Assembly: GCF_001546455.1 (NCBI RefSeq)
Contig: NZ_KQ956819.1
Span: 1-64,000, forward strand
DNA from: Gardnerella vaginalis
GTDB lineage: Bacteria > Actinomycetota > Actinomycetes > Actinomycetales > Bifidobacteriaceae
DNA: 64,000 bases
Direction: 5' to 3'
Both the position numbers and the translations under genes were made by a program. The notes under the pieces were generated by a model. The model was not told where the DNA came from. It searched no databases and saw only the letters and a program-made list of their open reading frames with translations. Below are positions 17,991-26,838 of the stretch, in pieces; position 1 is the stretch's first letter, and every line of letters begins with the position of its first letter.

Positions 17991-18015
17991 ATAATTATCG
18001 TGCCTACTTTAAAAC

Positions 18016-20094
18016 TCACGGCTCAAGCGTTATTACAGGATGCAAATCAAACATAGTAACTGTGCGCTTTACACAATCAACAATGCTTGTTATTGCAATT
18101 GCAATAATGCCAAAGATTACAAGCATTCCAATGCTGGAGGCTATTGCGCCGCTGTTTCTTCCAGCCATTGCTTGACGAAGCCCAAGAATCGAGTACGTCA
18201 TAGGCAAATATGGATGAACCGCTCTAAAGAACGATGGCGTCATTTGCACTGGGAAAGTTCCTGCAGAGCTAGTTATTTGCAGCATAAGCAGCACAATCGC
18301 AACAATTCTTCCTGGAATCTTAAACACTGCCATAATCATTTGCATTATAGCCATAAAGACTATTGATGCTATAATCCCCAGCGCGTAGAATGCAGCAACA
18401 TTGTCAATCTGCAACTTCAACGCTCCGTGAACAACTCCCATAAGAATAATCGCTTGAACAACGCCCATAAGCACAAACGGCGTAAAACTAATAAGCGCAC
18501 TTTTAAGCGGATTCATGCCATTAAGAATTGCTCGCCTATCCATAACCCTTAAAACAAAGGTTGCCATAAGCGCGCCAACCCAAAGGCCTATCGAAATAAA
18601 GTAAGGCGCAAAGCCAGTTCCGTAGTTTTCAACATGCGAATAATTATGCTCTTTAAGTGCAACTGGCGCACTCATCATCTGGCTTTTTTGCTTAATATTG
18701 TTGATTTTGCTAGAGCTTTGTGCGCTTTTAAGGCCTTCATGCAACTTTTTGGCTCCTTCAACAAGCTTTGGCGCATTTTCAGAAAGCTTTTGAACTCCAG
18801 AATTCAATTGACTTGATCCATCAACTATTTTTGCAGACCCAAGTGCAGCAGAATTAATACCATTGTTAAGCTTTTCGCTGCCGTTGCTTACTGCGCTAAG
18901 ACCTTCCGCCAGCTTATTTGCTCCAGCGGAAAGCTGCGACGAGCCATTGTGAACGCTTGATATTCCTTTAGAAACGGCGTCAACTCCAGCTTTTATCTTC
19001 AAGCTCCCAGAAGAAAGCGCTACCGCACCTTGGCTCAATGCCGAAAGATTCGTCTCTAAAAGCTTAGAATTTTCGCTTAATCCTCCCGCAAGTCCTTGCA
19101 GTTTTTCTAGCACAAGCTCTTTTGTCACAAGTGGATTTTGCGCTTCAACAAGCAGCTGAGTAAGCTGACTCTTTGTAGCCTCATTTCCTGCTTTAACATG
19201 CTGTTCAAGCTGCGCACTAGAATCCGAAAGCTTTTTAGCTCCTGCATACAACTCGTCTGTTGCATTCTGCAGCGTTTGTGCTCCACTATTTAGCTGATTT
19301 GCGCCATTTGCCAAATCGTTAGTTTTTTGAGCTAAGAATTGCGCACCATCTTTGCTTTGCGCATTTGCATTTTTAAGCGTTTGCGCTCCTTTTTGAAGCT
19401 CGCCCAATCCGTTTTGAAGTTTTTGCAAAGACTGAGTAAGCTTATTCGATCCGTCAGCCAGCTTATCTACACCACCATTAAGCGATTGCATTCCTGCGCT
19501 TAAATCGCCAGAACCACTCACTGCTGAATTAAGAGAATCAGAAGCAGAATTTACTTTTTTAAACATATGCTCCCAATATTCTTGTGCAATCGCCTCACTA
19601 ATTTCACTCCTTAAAGTGTGAAATGCTGTTTTGCCTATTTGAGACGCAAGCATGTTACTAGCTTGATCGTATTTTACGTGAAGCTTTGCTTTAGTCGGAG
19701 TATCGTATTGCGCAGAAGCAATGCACTTACTAAAAGACGATGGAATGGTTGCTACCATAAAATAATCGCCATTTTTAATGCCTTTGCTTGCTTTAGCACT
19801 ATCTACAAAGTTCCACTGGAATCCTTCGCTTCCATCTTTTTGACTCTTTAAGCGATTCTTGATTTCGTGGCCAATATTGCGCATTTTGCCGTTTATAATC
19901 GCACCGTTATCTTCCACAACAACTGCGACTGGAACCGTGTCTAGAGTTTTGTATGGATTAGTAAACGCCCATAAATACAGCGACCCATATAAAAGTGGGA
20001 TTAAGGCTACTGTTCCAATAACAAGCTTTCGAGCTTTACCTTTTATAGCATTATTTAATTCACGAAACGCAAGAACAATAGTATTAACGCGCAT
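18016..20094 (-). CDS. YhgE/Pip family membrane protein
   Basis: Membrane protein of about 692 residues in the YhgE/Pip class of the ABC-2 permease superfamily. One transmembrane segment lies near the N-terminus (LVIGTVALIPLLYGSLYLWAF), then a large extracytoplasmic region made of degenerate eleven-residue repeats of the type L..GA..L..G...L (about residues 190-470), and five or so membrane segments at the C-terminus starting near GLWVGALMATFVLR. Relatives include phage infection protein Pip and the ESX/type VII-associated EsaA-like proteins. It overlaps the upstream ABC ATPase gene, so the two form an export or surface-remodelling unit. The start at MRVNTIVLAFREL fits the family; upstream ATGs in the overlap are possible. 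Confidence 0.85.
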   Translation of the reverse strand: MRVNTIVLAFRELNNAIKGKARKLVIGTVALIPLLYGSLYLWAFTNPYKTLDTVPVAVVVEDNGAIINGKMRNIGHEIKNRLKSQKDGSEGFQWNFVDSAKASKGIKNGDYFMVATIPSSFSKCIASAQYDTPTKAKLHVKYDQASNMLASQIGKTAFHTLRSEISEAIAQEYWEHMFKKVNSASDSLNSAVSGSGDLSAGMQSLNGGVDKLADGSNKLTQSLQKLQNGLGELQKGAQTLKNANAQSKDGAQFLAQKTNDLANGANQLNSGAQTLQNATDELYAGAKKLSDSSAQLEQHVKAGNEATKSQLTQLLVEAQNPLVTKELVLEKLQGLAGGLSENSKLLETNLSALSQGAVALSSGSLKIKAGVDAVSKGISSVHNGSSQLSAGANKLAEGLSAVSNGSEKLNNGINSAALGSAKIVDGSSQLNSGVQKLSENAPKLVEGAKKLHEGLKSAQSSSKINNIKQKSQMMSAPVALKEHNYSHVENYGTGFAPYFISIGLWVGALMATFVLRVMDRRAILNGMNPLKSALISFTPFVLMGVVQAIILMGVVHGALKLQIDNVAAFYALGIIASIVFMAIMQMIMAVFKIPGRIVAIVLLMLQITSSAGTFPVQMTPSFFRAVHPYLPMTYSILGLRQAMAGRNSGAIASSIGMLVIFGIIAIAITSIVDCVKRTVTMFDLHPVITLEP

Positions 20095-20857
20095 TCTTAC
20101 CATCTCCATTTTCATTAAGATCATAATCTTCGCTATATTTTGCGCGATTTAGCCTTAAAACTTGATCTGCCTTCTTTTCTATCTCACTTTGCAAGACTCC
20201 CACACAGCACGAGCAGAAATGTTTGCTAACGTATGCGCGAATATCTGCAAGCAAGAGTTCGCTTTGCTCGCTTGTAAGCTCCGTTTCTACTCCGTCTACA
20301 AAAAGAATCCACGGCTTTTTTAGTAGCGCAAGCGCAATTCCTAATCTCATGCGCTCGCATGGCGTTAAATCGCCAATGGCTGTTTCTCTAGGAGATAATA
20401 CTTTCCAATACGCTAGAACGTTATACGCGTATTGATGTAGTGCTTCGCGATTTTTAACATCATTTTTGTACTGTTCACGGAAAAGCGGCGATGCGCTCGC
20501 GAGTTTTAGCTCGCTCATAAGCACTTCTTCTATTGTTTGAGTGTTGTAGAATTCATTGATTCCATTGAACAATCCCAGTCCAACGTATTGACGTGATTCT
20601 CTTGTGTCTGCTGGAAGGCTTAAATCTGCGATTTTTAACGTTCCATTCGTAAACTTCATATAACCAGACAGTGCAAGCAGCAAAGCTGATTTTCCAGAGC
20701 CGTGTTCACCTGATATTGCAACAATTTGATGCGGCTTAACTTTTAGTGAAACATTCCAGAATGGAGTTCTTGTAAATCTTTTTAATCCTAATTCTTTAGC
20801 TTCTATAAGCGTTTGTTCATCTTGCATAATTCGTTTGCGGCAAAATACCGATGTCAT
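20084..20857 (-). CDS. Degenerate ABC transporter ATP-binding protein
   Basis: ABC-type ATPase of up to 257 residues that precedes and overlaps the YhgE/Pip gene. Walker A is intact (GEHGSGKSALL), but the signature motif reads LTPCERMRLG instead of LSGGQ, and Walker B reads ILFVDGVE, so the usual catalytic glutamate after the aspartate is absent or displaced. The protein may bind ATP without normal turnover and act as a regulatory partner of the membrane protein. The first ATG (20857) and ATG at 20827 are both possible; neither has a convincing ribosome binding site. The 3' end overlaps the next start by a few codons, indicating translational coupling. Confidence 0.8.
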   Translation of the reverse strand: MTSVFCRKRIMQDEQTLIEAKELGLKRFTRTPFWNVSLKVKPHQIVAISGEHGSGKSALLLALSGYMKFTNGTLKIADLSLPADTRESRQYVGLGLFNGINEFYNTQTIEEVLMSELKLASASPLFREQYKNDVKNREALHQYAYNVLAYWKVLSPRETAIGDLTPCERMRLGIALALLKKPWILFVDGVETELTSEQSELLLADIRAYVSKHFCSCCVGVLQSEIEKKADQVLRLNRAKYSEDYDLNENGDGKNAR

Positions 20858-21506
20858 ACATTTTTAAATGGTATACATTTTTTAATGTTGCTATCGAAAT
20901 TGCTATGCATTCCTCCTTTGTGTTTAACTTTTTCAATTTTCAATTTTTTTCAATTTTCAATTTTCAATTTTCAATTTTTGTTGATTTTGATTTTTGATTT
21001 TTGATTTTGTTGATTTTCGACTCAATCTTCACTTTGATGCTGCTCAAATTCGATTTTGGCAGCCAACTTATATTGCGTTATTGCAACAAAATTGTGTAAA
21101 ACAAAGAATTAATTATTTTGTTAATTCTTTGCGAACACCTTCATGGTACTCTTCAAGGCGAACAAATACTAACTTATTTTTAAACATTTTGTTCATTTGT
21201 CTATATCTTAGTCATAAAAACACGCTATATATAACAAAATCTCACATTTTTGATTTAATCATGTGACTTCCAAATATTATTTCTAGATATTATTTATGGC
21301 GAATATTACGTATAAGTTTGTTTAAACATTTATAGGTTTGCCAAGTAGATAATTGTAACCAATCAGGGTAAGTATGATAGTATAGCTTTCAATGCTTTGT
21401 AGCGAGTGAATAAGCAAATAGCTTATGAAGTGCTGCTTACGAAAATGATATTAGAGAAGAGATAGTAGAAATAGTATAGATATAAAGGAAGTGAGAGGTA
21501 ACGAGA
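20858..21506. other. Divergent intergenic region with low complexity and a palindrome
   Basis: No gene is seen here. From about 20925 to 21020 the sequence is built from iterations of TTTTCAA and TTTTTGA, which give no sensible protein. At 21102-21131 an 11-bp perfect inverted repeat (CAAAGAATTAA / TTAATTCTTTG, 8-base loop) could be an operator. The stretch separates the divergently read ABC ATPase and ABC exporter genes. Confidence 0.6.
21102..21131. promoter_or_regulatory. Perfect inverted repeat in divergent promoter region
   Basis: CAAAGAATTAA and TTAATTCTTTG around TTATTTTG. No T run follows, so a protein-binding site or mRNA hairpin is more likely than a terminator. Confidence 0.4.
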
Positions 21507-23273
21507 ATGAGTAAAACTGACAAAACGGCGAATCAACAATCGCCCTCGAATCAACAATCATCCAAACTACATCCCGACGTAAAAAATTACGTAAGACTAT
21601 TTTTCAAAGAAAACAAGTTTGTAGCTTTTCTTTCGATGATAGTTTTTATTGCCTTGTCTATGATTTTCACTGCTATTTCTTGGATTTTGCAAATTATTTT
21701 CGACTATATGGCATGTAAAGGATCCTACTCTTTAACTACTATTTTGCTGCTTGTTGCCTCCTTTATGCTGGCAATCTCCCTGATTTTTGCGTTGAAGCGC
21801 AGTGCGTACCCTCGCTTTCTTGAAAAAGCAATGAATCAGTATAAAGAGTCTGTTATTAAGAAGCTTTTAAAAAAGAGTTATAGTGATTTTTCGCTTGCGA
21901 ATTCCGGCACGTATCTTTCTGTACTTACTAATGATTGCGAGCGTATTCAAGAAAAGTATTTGAAGAAGATTTTTGATTTTGTTCAAGACGTTCTTATGCT
22001 TGTAAGCTCTCTGGCTCTTATGATTTACTACAGTCCGCTGCTCACTGTTATTGCTCTTATTATTTCCGTGCTTCCAATGGCGTGCTCGATTCTTACAGCT
22101 AACGGAATTGCCACTCGCGAGGAGCAGGTTTCTAAATCGAATGAGTCTTATACGGCCCTGACGAAAGATGTTTTGAACGGAGTTTCGGTTATTAAGAGTT
22201 TTAAGGCGGAGCAGGAGGTTATTGATCGCTACAAAAATCAGTCGATGGAGCTTGAGCATACGAAGAATCTTCGCGAAAAAACGATGACTACTGTTTCTGC
22301 TCTTGGAACGATTTCAAGCCTTGGAACTCAGCTTGGAGTGATGCTTGTTGGCGCTTGGATGGTTAACGCTCATGTTGGTGTTATTACTGCTGGAATGGTT
22401 TTAGCTTTCACTAATTTGATGAATGGCGTGCTTCAGCCTATTTCAAGTCTTCCGCAAATGCTTGGCGAGATGAAGGGTGCTAAGAAGCTTGTTAGTAAGA
22501 TGGCTGATTATATGAGTAACGCTAAAGAGGATTCTGGCGAGATTATTGACGATTCTATTAAAAGTGTTGTTTTGCGAGATGTTTCGTATTCTTATGATGC
22601 GGATCATAAAGTCTTGAAAAATGTAAGTCTTAGTTTGCAATCTGGAAAATCTTACGCAATTGTTGGGCCTTCTGGTGCTGGTAAGAGTAGTTTGATTAAT
22701 CTGCTTATGGGCTACTACAAGGATTATGAGGGTAGCGTGAAGCTGGATAATCACGAGCTTAGCAATGTGAGCAAGAGTTCGCTTTACGATAAGACGACTC
22801 TTATGCAGCAGTCTGTGTTTATGTTTGATGCTTCGATTTTAGACAATATTACGCTGTTTAAGCCGTTCCCGAACGCAGAGGTAGATCGAGTGATTCACTT
22901 GGCTGGTTTGGATGATTTGATTGCTGCTAAAGGCAAGGATTATCAGTGCGGAGAGAATGGTAGTCATCTTTCTGGCGGCGAAAAACAGCGTATTGCTATT
23001 GCGCGAAGCTTACTTAAAAAGTCCGAGATTCTGCTGGTTGATGAGGCAACGAGTGCGCTAGATAACGAGACGAGCGCGAACGTAACGCAATCTATCTTGG
23101 ATTTGCAAGGAATTCTTCGACTCGTGGTAACTCACCGCTTGGACGCTAATTCACTTAAACAATATGATGAGATTCTTGTGATGAAAAGTGGCGAGCTTAT
23201 TGAACGCGGAAGCTTTGAGGATCTTATGAATCAGAAGGCTTACTTCTACTCACTTTATACTGTGTCTATGTGA
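21507..23273 (+). CDS. ABC transporter, fused permease and ATP-binding domains
   Basis: Half-transporter of 588 residues of the exporter type: about six transmembrane helices in residues 35-320 followed by an ATPase domain with Walker A GPSGAGKS, signature LSGGEKQRIAIARSLL, Walker B ILLVDEATSALD and switch histidine in VVTHRLD. All catalytic residues are present, in contrast to the neighbouring degenerate ATPase. It would act as a homodimer; no second half-transporter gene is adjacent. The N-terminus is polar and Gln-rich. The substrate (peptide, drug or lipid) cannot be inferred. Start ATG at 21507 follows AGTGAGAGG. The gene is single and read away from the YhgE unit. Confidence 0.9.
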   Translation: MSKTDKTANQQSPSNQQSSKLHPDVKNYVRLFFKENKFVAFLSMIVFIALSMIFTAISWILQIIFDYMACKGSYSLTTILLLVASFMLAISLIFALKRSAYPRFLEKAMNQYKESVIKKLLKKSYSDFSLANSGTYLSVLTNDCERIQEKYLKKIFDFVQDVLMLVSSLALMIYYSPLLTVIALIISVLPMACSILTANGIATREEQVSKSNESYTALTKDVLNGVSVIKSFKAEQEVIDRYKNQSMELEHTKNLREKTMTTVSALGTISSLGTQLGVMLVGAWMVNAHVGVITAGMVLAFTNLMNGVLQPISSLPQMLGEMKGAKKLVSKMADYMSNAKEDSGEIIDDSIKSVVLRDVSYSYDADHKVLKNVSLSLQSGKSYAIVGPSGAGKSSLINLLMGYYKDYEGSVKLDNHELSNVSKSSLYDKTTLMQQSVFMFDASILDNITLFKPFPNAEVDRVIHLAGLDDLIAAKGKDYQCGENGSHLSGGEKQRIAIARSLLKKSEILLVDEATSALDNETSANVTQSILDLQGILRLVVTHRLDANSLKQYDEILVMKSGELIERGSFEDLMNQKAYFYSLYTVSM

Positions 23274-23368
23274 GGCTGTGGAGCTGCAGAATCTAAATTG
23301 CGCGCAATGTAATGAACTATGTCTTGCAACTCTTTATGATAACTTTGCGAAACAAGTATTGCGTATTT

Positions 23369-23414
23369 GACACGTTTATGCTGATATTACATGTTGAATC
23401 AGCGTAAACGTGTC
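23369..23414. other. 17-bp inverted repeat
   Basis: GACACGTTTATGCTGAT and ATCAGCGTAAACGTGTC pair along 17 positions with one G-T, around a 12-base loop. It lies between the ABC exporter and the AbiE pair, without a T run. It may be an operator, an RNA structure or part of an insertion border. Confidence 0.6.
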
Positions 23415-23540
23415 ATTCAGTATTGCTGTGCTGTAATCGCAGAATCCTATTAGCGTAAATCGTGATAGTAATAGTGATAGTAATCGTGATAGTGAAATTT
23501 AATATAATTCATCCAATCGTGCTAATATAATTTACAATAT

Positions 23541-24146
23541 ATGCACGAAAGGACGGTGACTATTATCACTACATTATTAAACGCTAATGGTAGCAATATG
23601 GTTACTTTAAAAGAAGCAAAATCTTGCGGACTGTCAAAATACAAGTTTTATAAATTTATTAAAGATAATGAACTAGAACAGTTAAGCGGTGGAATATATG
23701 CGTCTAAAGACTCGTGGGTAGATGAGTTGCTTCTTATTCATAAGCGTTCACCATCCGCTGTTTTTTCTCACGACGAAGCTTTCTTTTATCATGGATTAGT
23801 TGATATGGAGCCAATTACTCACACTATTACTGTTTATAGTGGTTTTAATGCTCACCGACTGAAAGCGTCGTGCAATGTGAAAGTTTATAGCGTAAAAAAG
23901 GAATTGCTTGAAGTTGGGAAGATTTTAGTCACGGATAATCTCGGTAATAAAGTACCAATGTATAATCTTGAAAGAAGTGTTTGCGACGCGTTTAGAAGCA
24001 GAAATTTAATTGAAATTCAAGAATTTAATACAATCTTGAAATCCTATATTGCTAGACCAGACAAAGATCTTAATTTGTTGATGGAATATGCGAAACTTTT
24101 TAGAGTAAACAATGTTGTTCGCAAGTATTTTGAGGTGTTACTGTAA
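23541..24146 (+). CDS. AbiEi-type antitoxin / transcriptional regulator
   Basis: Protein of about 201 residues with an N-terminal winged helix (SNMVTLKEAKSCGLSKYKFYKFIKDNELEQLSGGIYASKD) and the C-terminal part characteristic of AbiEi antitoxins (DELLLIHKRSPSAVFSHDEAFFYHGL, LERSVCDAFRSRNL). AbiEi represses its own operon and counters the nucleotidyltransferase toxin AbiEii in type IV toxin-antitoxin systems that can also block phage growth. The toxin gene follows directly with no gap. The start is uncertain: ATG at 23541 has no ribosome binding site, while an in-frame GTG at 23556 lies just after GAAAGGAC. AT-rich codon use differs little from neighbours, but the pair is flanked by hairpin repeats. 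Confidence 0.85.
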   Translation: MHERTVTIITTLLNANGSNMVTLKEAKSCGLSKYKFYKFIKDNELEQLSGGIYASKDSWVDELLLIHKRSPSAVFSHDEAFFYHGLVDMEPITHTITVYSGFNAHRLKASCNVKVYSVKKELLEVGKILVTDNLGNKVPMYNLERSVCDAFRSRNLIEIQEFNTILKSYIARPDKDLNLLMEYAKLFRVNNVVRKYFEVLL

Positions 24147-24986
24147 GTGAATTTAACTGATGCACAAATAAGAGGTAGAATCAAAAACCTCGCCGAGCAC
24201 AATAACGCAGATCCTCGTGTGCTAATGCGTCTTTACATGATGGAACGCTACTTAGAGCGTGTTTCTGTTTCAAAATATCATAACAATTTTATTGTAAAAG
24301 GCGGTGTTCTAGTAACATCTTTGCTTGGCATTTCTATGCGATCCACTATGGATATAGATACGACTATTCAAAATTATGATTTGTCGATTGAGAATACGAA
24401 AAAAATGATTGAGAATATATCTAGCATAGATATAGGCGATGGAGTTGATTTTACTATTAAAAGCGTTATGAAGATTATGGATGATATGGAATATCCAGGT
24501 ATTCGTTTTGCGCTTGACTCGCGTATTGGAAGAATGATAACGCCAATAAAAATTGATGTTTCTACAGGAGCTACTATTACACCACGTGCAATTGAGTATG
24601 ATTATAAGTTGATGTTGGAAAACCGTTCTATTTCTATTCTTTCTTACAATATTGAAACAGTGTTTGCAGAAAAATTGCAAACAATATTATCGCGCGGAAT
24701 TCTTAATACGCGTATGAGAGATTTTTATGATGTCCACGTGCTGCTTGTTTCACATAAAAGAGAAATCGATAGAGAAATTCTTAAGCGTGCTTTTTGTGCA
24801 ACTTGCAAAAATCGTAAAACTGAAAATATTATAGATAATCTTAAATCTATTTATGAAAGTATTGCTTGTGATGAGAAGCTTTCTTTATTGTGGTTGTTGT
24901 ATCAACGTAAATATTCTTATGCTAAAGACATTGATTTTAGTAGTGTGTTACTAAGTTTGTATGCGTTGCTGAAATTGCTTGAATAG
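24147..24986 (+). CDS. AbiEii-type nucleotidyltransferase toxin
   Basis: Protein of 279 residues belonging to the AbiEii/DUF1814 nucleotidyltransferases. The segment FIVKGGVLVTSLLGISMRSTMDIDTTIQ holds the KGG and DID motifs of the active site (around residues 50-75), followed by IKIDVSTG and the ETVFAEKLQTILSRG and RMRDFYDVHVL motifs typical of the family. AbiEii toxins transfer nucleotides, in known members to tRNA acceptor ends, halting translation. The gene starts with GTG immediately after the antitoxin stop, with GAGGTG inside the antitoxin coding end as ribosome binding site, so the two are translationally coupled. Confidence 0.87.
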   Translation: MNLTDAQIRGRIKNLAEHNNADPRVLMRLYMMERYLERVSVSKYHNNFIVKGGVLVTSLLGISMRSTMDIDTTIQNYDLSIENTKKMIENISSIDIGDGVDFTIKSVMKIMDDMEYPGIRFALDSRIGRMITPIKIDVSTGATITPRAIEYDYKLMLENRSISILSYNIETVFAEKLQTILSRGILNTRMRDFYDVHVLLVSHKREIDREILKRAFCATCKNRKTENIIDNLKSIYESIACDEKLSLLWLLYQRKYSYAKDIDFSSVLLSLYALLKLLE

Positions 24987-25338
24987 AATTTTGCATTAAA
25001 ATATTTTAGACAATCACTGGCTCTTCTAAATTATTGTGGTCATGCACTAGTAGCCATTAGGTGCAATTTTGCAGCAATTTGCTACTAGAGATATCAGCAC
25101 AGCTGAGTCTGCTTTTAAATGCTATTGCTAACAAACTATTTTGAACGATTCTGTATTAATGTATTAATGTGTTTAACTTTTAAAGAGTAATTTATAAAAT
25201 AGTAATTTAAGTTTTACTTTGCAAATAAAACTTTACACAAGTCTTTATGATATTGTCTTTAATTATTAGAATTAAAAATCATCAAAATAAAAACATTGCT
25301 ATAAGCACAAACACAAATCTAAAAAGAGGTGAAGCATT
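24987..25338. other. AT-rich intergenic region with palindrome
   Basis: No gene or known riboswitch seen. It holds an inverted repeat at 25047-25088 and otherwise AT-rich sequence, probably including the promoter of the downstream permease gene. Confidence 0.5.
25047..25088. repeat. GTAGCC-type palindrome (copy 1)
   Basis: CTAGTAGC and GCTACTAG flank a region with a second inner complement (ATTAGGTGC/GCAGCAAT). Shares AGTAGCCA with palindromes at 26768, 28241 and 28315. Confidence 0.6.
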
Positions 25339-26679
25339 ATGCAAAATTTGCAGATTCTACACATTCTGTTCAACCCAGTAATCGTGTCGGTTGTAGTTTT
25401 ATGCGTGTTAAGTCTTGCCAAGCTTAATGTTTTACTTTCAATGATTGTTGCATGTGTTGCAGGTGGAATAGCTGGTCAATTGCCTCTTTTTGGAGATAGC
25501 AACCACACTATTATGGCGCTGCTTTGCGATGGATTTTCTACAAACGCGCAAACTGCGCTCGCATACATTCTTCTTGGTACTTTTGCAGAGGCAATTACAG
25601 CAACTGGCCTAGCTCAAATCATTTCTAAAAAAATCAGTAAACTTATTGGCGCAAACAAATTTATTCTTCTTGCAGTTCTAACGATTATTGCATGCATGTC
25701 TCAAAATATTGTGCCTGTTCATATTGCTTACATTCCTATTCTTATTCCGCCAATTCTTTCCATTATGAACAAGCTTAAGCTAGATCGCCGCGCTGCCGCT
25801 TGCTGTACTGCGTTCGGACTAGAAGTGCCATACATTGCTATTCCATTTGGCTTTGGCTTAATTTTCCAAACAGTTATTGCAACCAATCTTTCTAAAAATG
25901 GTATGAAAGTTAGCGTTGCAGACGTTAGTGCAGTGAACTGGTATTTGGGTGCCGCAATGCTTGCAGCCTTACTTTTTGCAGTTTTTGTTCTATACAGAAA
26001 GCCTCGCGAATATAAAACAACCGAAGCAAATACTCGCGCCGCGGACGCTGTTGTTGGCCCGCTTACTAAAGCACACTATGTAACCATTCTTGCGATTATT
26101 GTTGTTGTAGTAGTGCAAGTTATTAGTAAGGATCTTTCGCTTTCTTCTCTTGCAGGCCTTGCAACCATGATTATTTTTAGAGCCGTTGCATGGAAAGATA
26201 TTGATAAGCAGCTTATGGGCGGCGTAAAACTCATGGGTCTTATTGCATTTATTATGCTTATTGCTGGCGGCTACGCTAACGTAATTCAAGCTACTGGCGG
26301 TGTTGATGAGCTTGTGCACTTGGGTGTTGCAGCTATGGGTCAAAACAAGCTAATCGCTGCATTCGTTATTACGATTATTGGTTTGCTTGTTACTATGGGC
26401 ATTGGTACTTCGTTTGGCACGGTTCCTATTCTTGCGGTTTTGTTCGTTCCACTTTGCCAAAGCATTGGTTTTAGCACTCCTGCAACAATTCTTCTTATGT
26501 CTTGCGCAGCGGCTCTTGGAGACGCAGGCTCCCCTGCTTCCGATACAACGCTTGGCCCTACTTCTGGCCTAAATGCAGACGGTCAGCACAGCCACATTTG
26601 GGATACTTGCGTTCCAACATTCCTTATCTTCAACATTCCACTCATGGCTGCCGGCATTGTAATATCGCAGTTTATTTAG
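25339..26679 (+). CDS. Na+/H+ antiporter-like or amino-acid permease (YuiF-type, ion transporter superfamily)
   Basis: Integral membrane protein of 446 residues with about eleven hydrophobic segments. The pattern (small N-terminal helices, VPVHIAYIPILIPPIL, EVPYIAIPFGFGLIFQ, and a C-terminal GDAGSPASDTTLGPTSGLN motif) is that of the Na+/H+ antiporter family related to NhaC and YuiF; some members transport histidine or other amino acids. The C-terminal Asp-rich motif in a membrane re-entrant segment is characteristic. The start ATG follows AGAGGTG. The gene is monocistronic and followed by two hairpins (26723-26760 and 26768-26805). Substrate unresolved. Confidence 0.8.
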   Translation: MQNLQILHILFNPVIVSVVVLCVLSLAKLNVLLSMIVACVAGGIAGQLPLFGDSNHTIMALLCDGFSTNAQTALAYILLGTFAEAITATGLAQIISKKISKLIGANKFILLAVLTIIACMSQNIVPVHIAYIPILIPPILSIMNKLKLDRRAAACCTAFGLEVPYIAIPFGFGLIFQTVIATNLSKNGMKVSVADVSAVNWYLGAAMLAALLFAVFVLYRKPREYKTTEANTRAADAVVGPLTKAHYVTILAIIVVVVVQVISKDLSLSSLAGLATMIIFRAVAWKDIDKQLMGGVKLMGLIAFIMLIAGGYANVIQATGGVDELVHLGVAAMGQNKLIAAFVITIIGLLVTMGIGTSFGTVPILAVLFVPLCQSIGFSTPATILLMSCAAALGDAGSPASDTTLGPTSGLNADGQHSHIWDTCVPTFLIFNIPLMAAGIVISQFI

Positions 26680-26722
26680 CATTTAGCTGAAAGTCACCAA
26701 CAATACACATCTAATAAACGCT

Positions 26723-26760
26723 GGTGAAGATTTTTGCCATTTACGGCAATTTTCTTCACC
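26723..26760. terminator. Hairpin after the permease gene
   Basis: GGTGAAGA / TCTTCACC with inner TTGCC/GGCAA; no long T run, so termination strength is uncertain. Confidence 0.5.
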
Positions 26761-26767
26761 GCATTAA

Positions 26768-26805
26768 AGTAGCCAATCAATGCAAATTCGCAACGATTGG
26801 CTACT
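26768..26805. repeat. AGTAGCCAATC palindrome (copy 2)
   Basis: AGTAGCCAATC and GATTGGCTACT, 11 perfect pairs around a 16-base loop, between convergent permease and ATPase genes. Confidence 0.75.
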
Positions 26806-26838
26806 AGAATTAGTTAAGCTGTGAAAAATTATAAAATA

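Noticed and set aside
20925-21020. Coding region with TTTTCAA iterations
   Set aside because: Frames give only Phe/Asn/Gln low complexity; no start signal; treated as low-complexity spacer.
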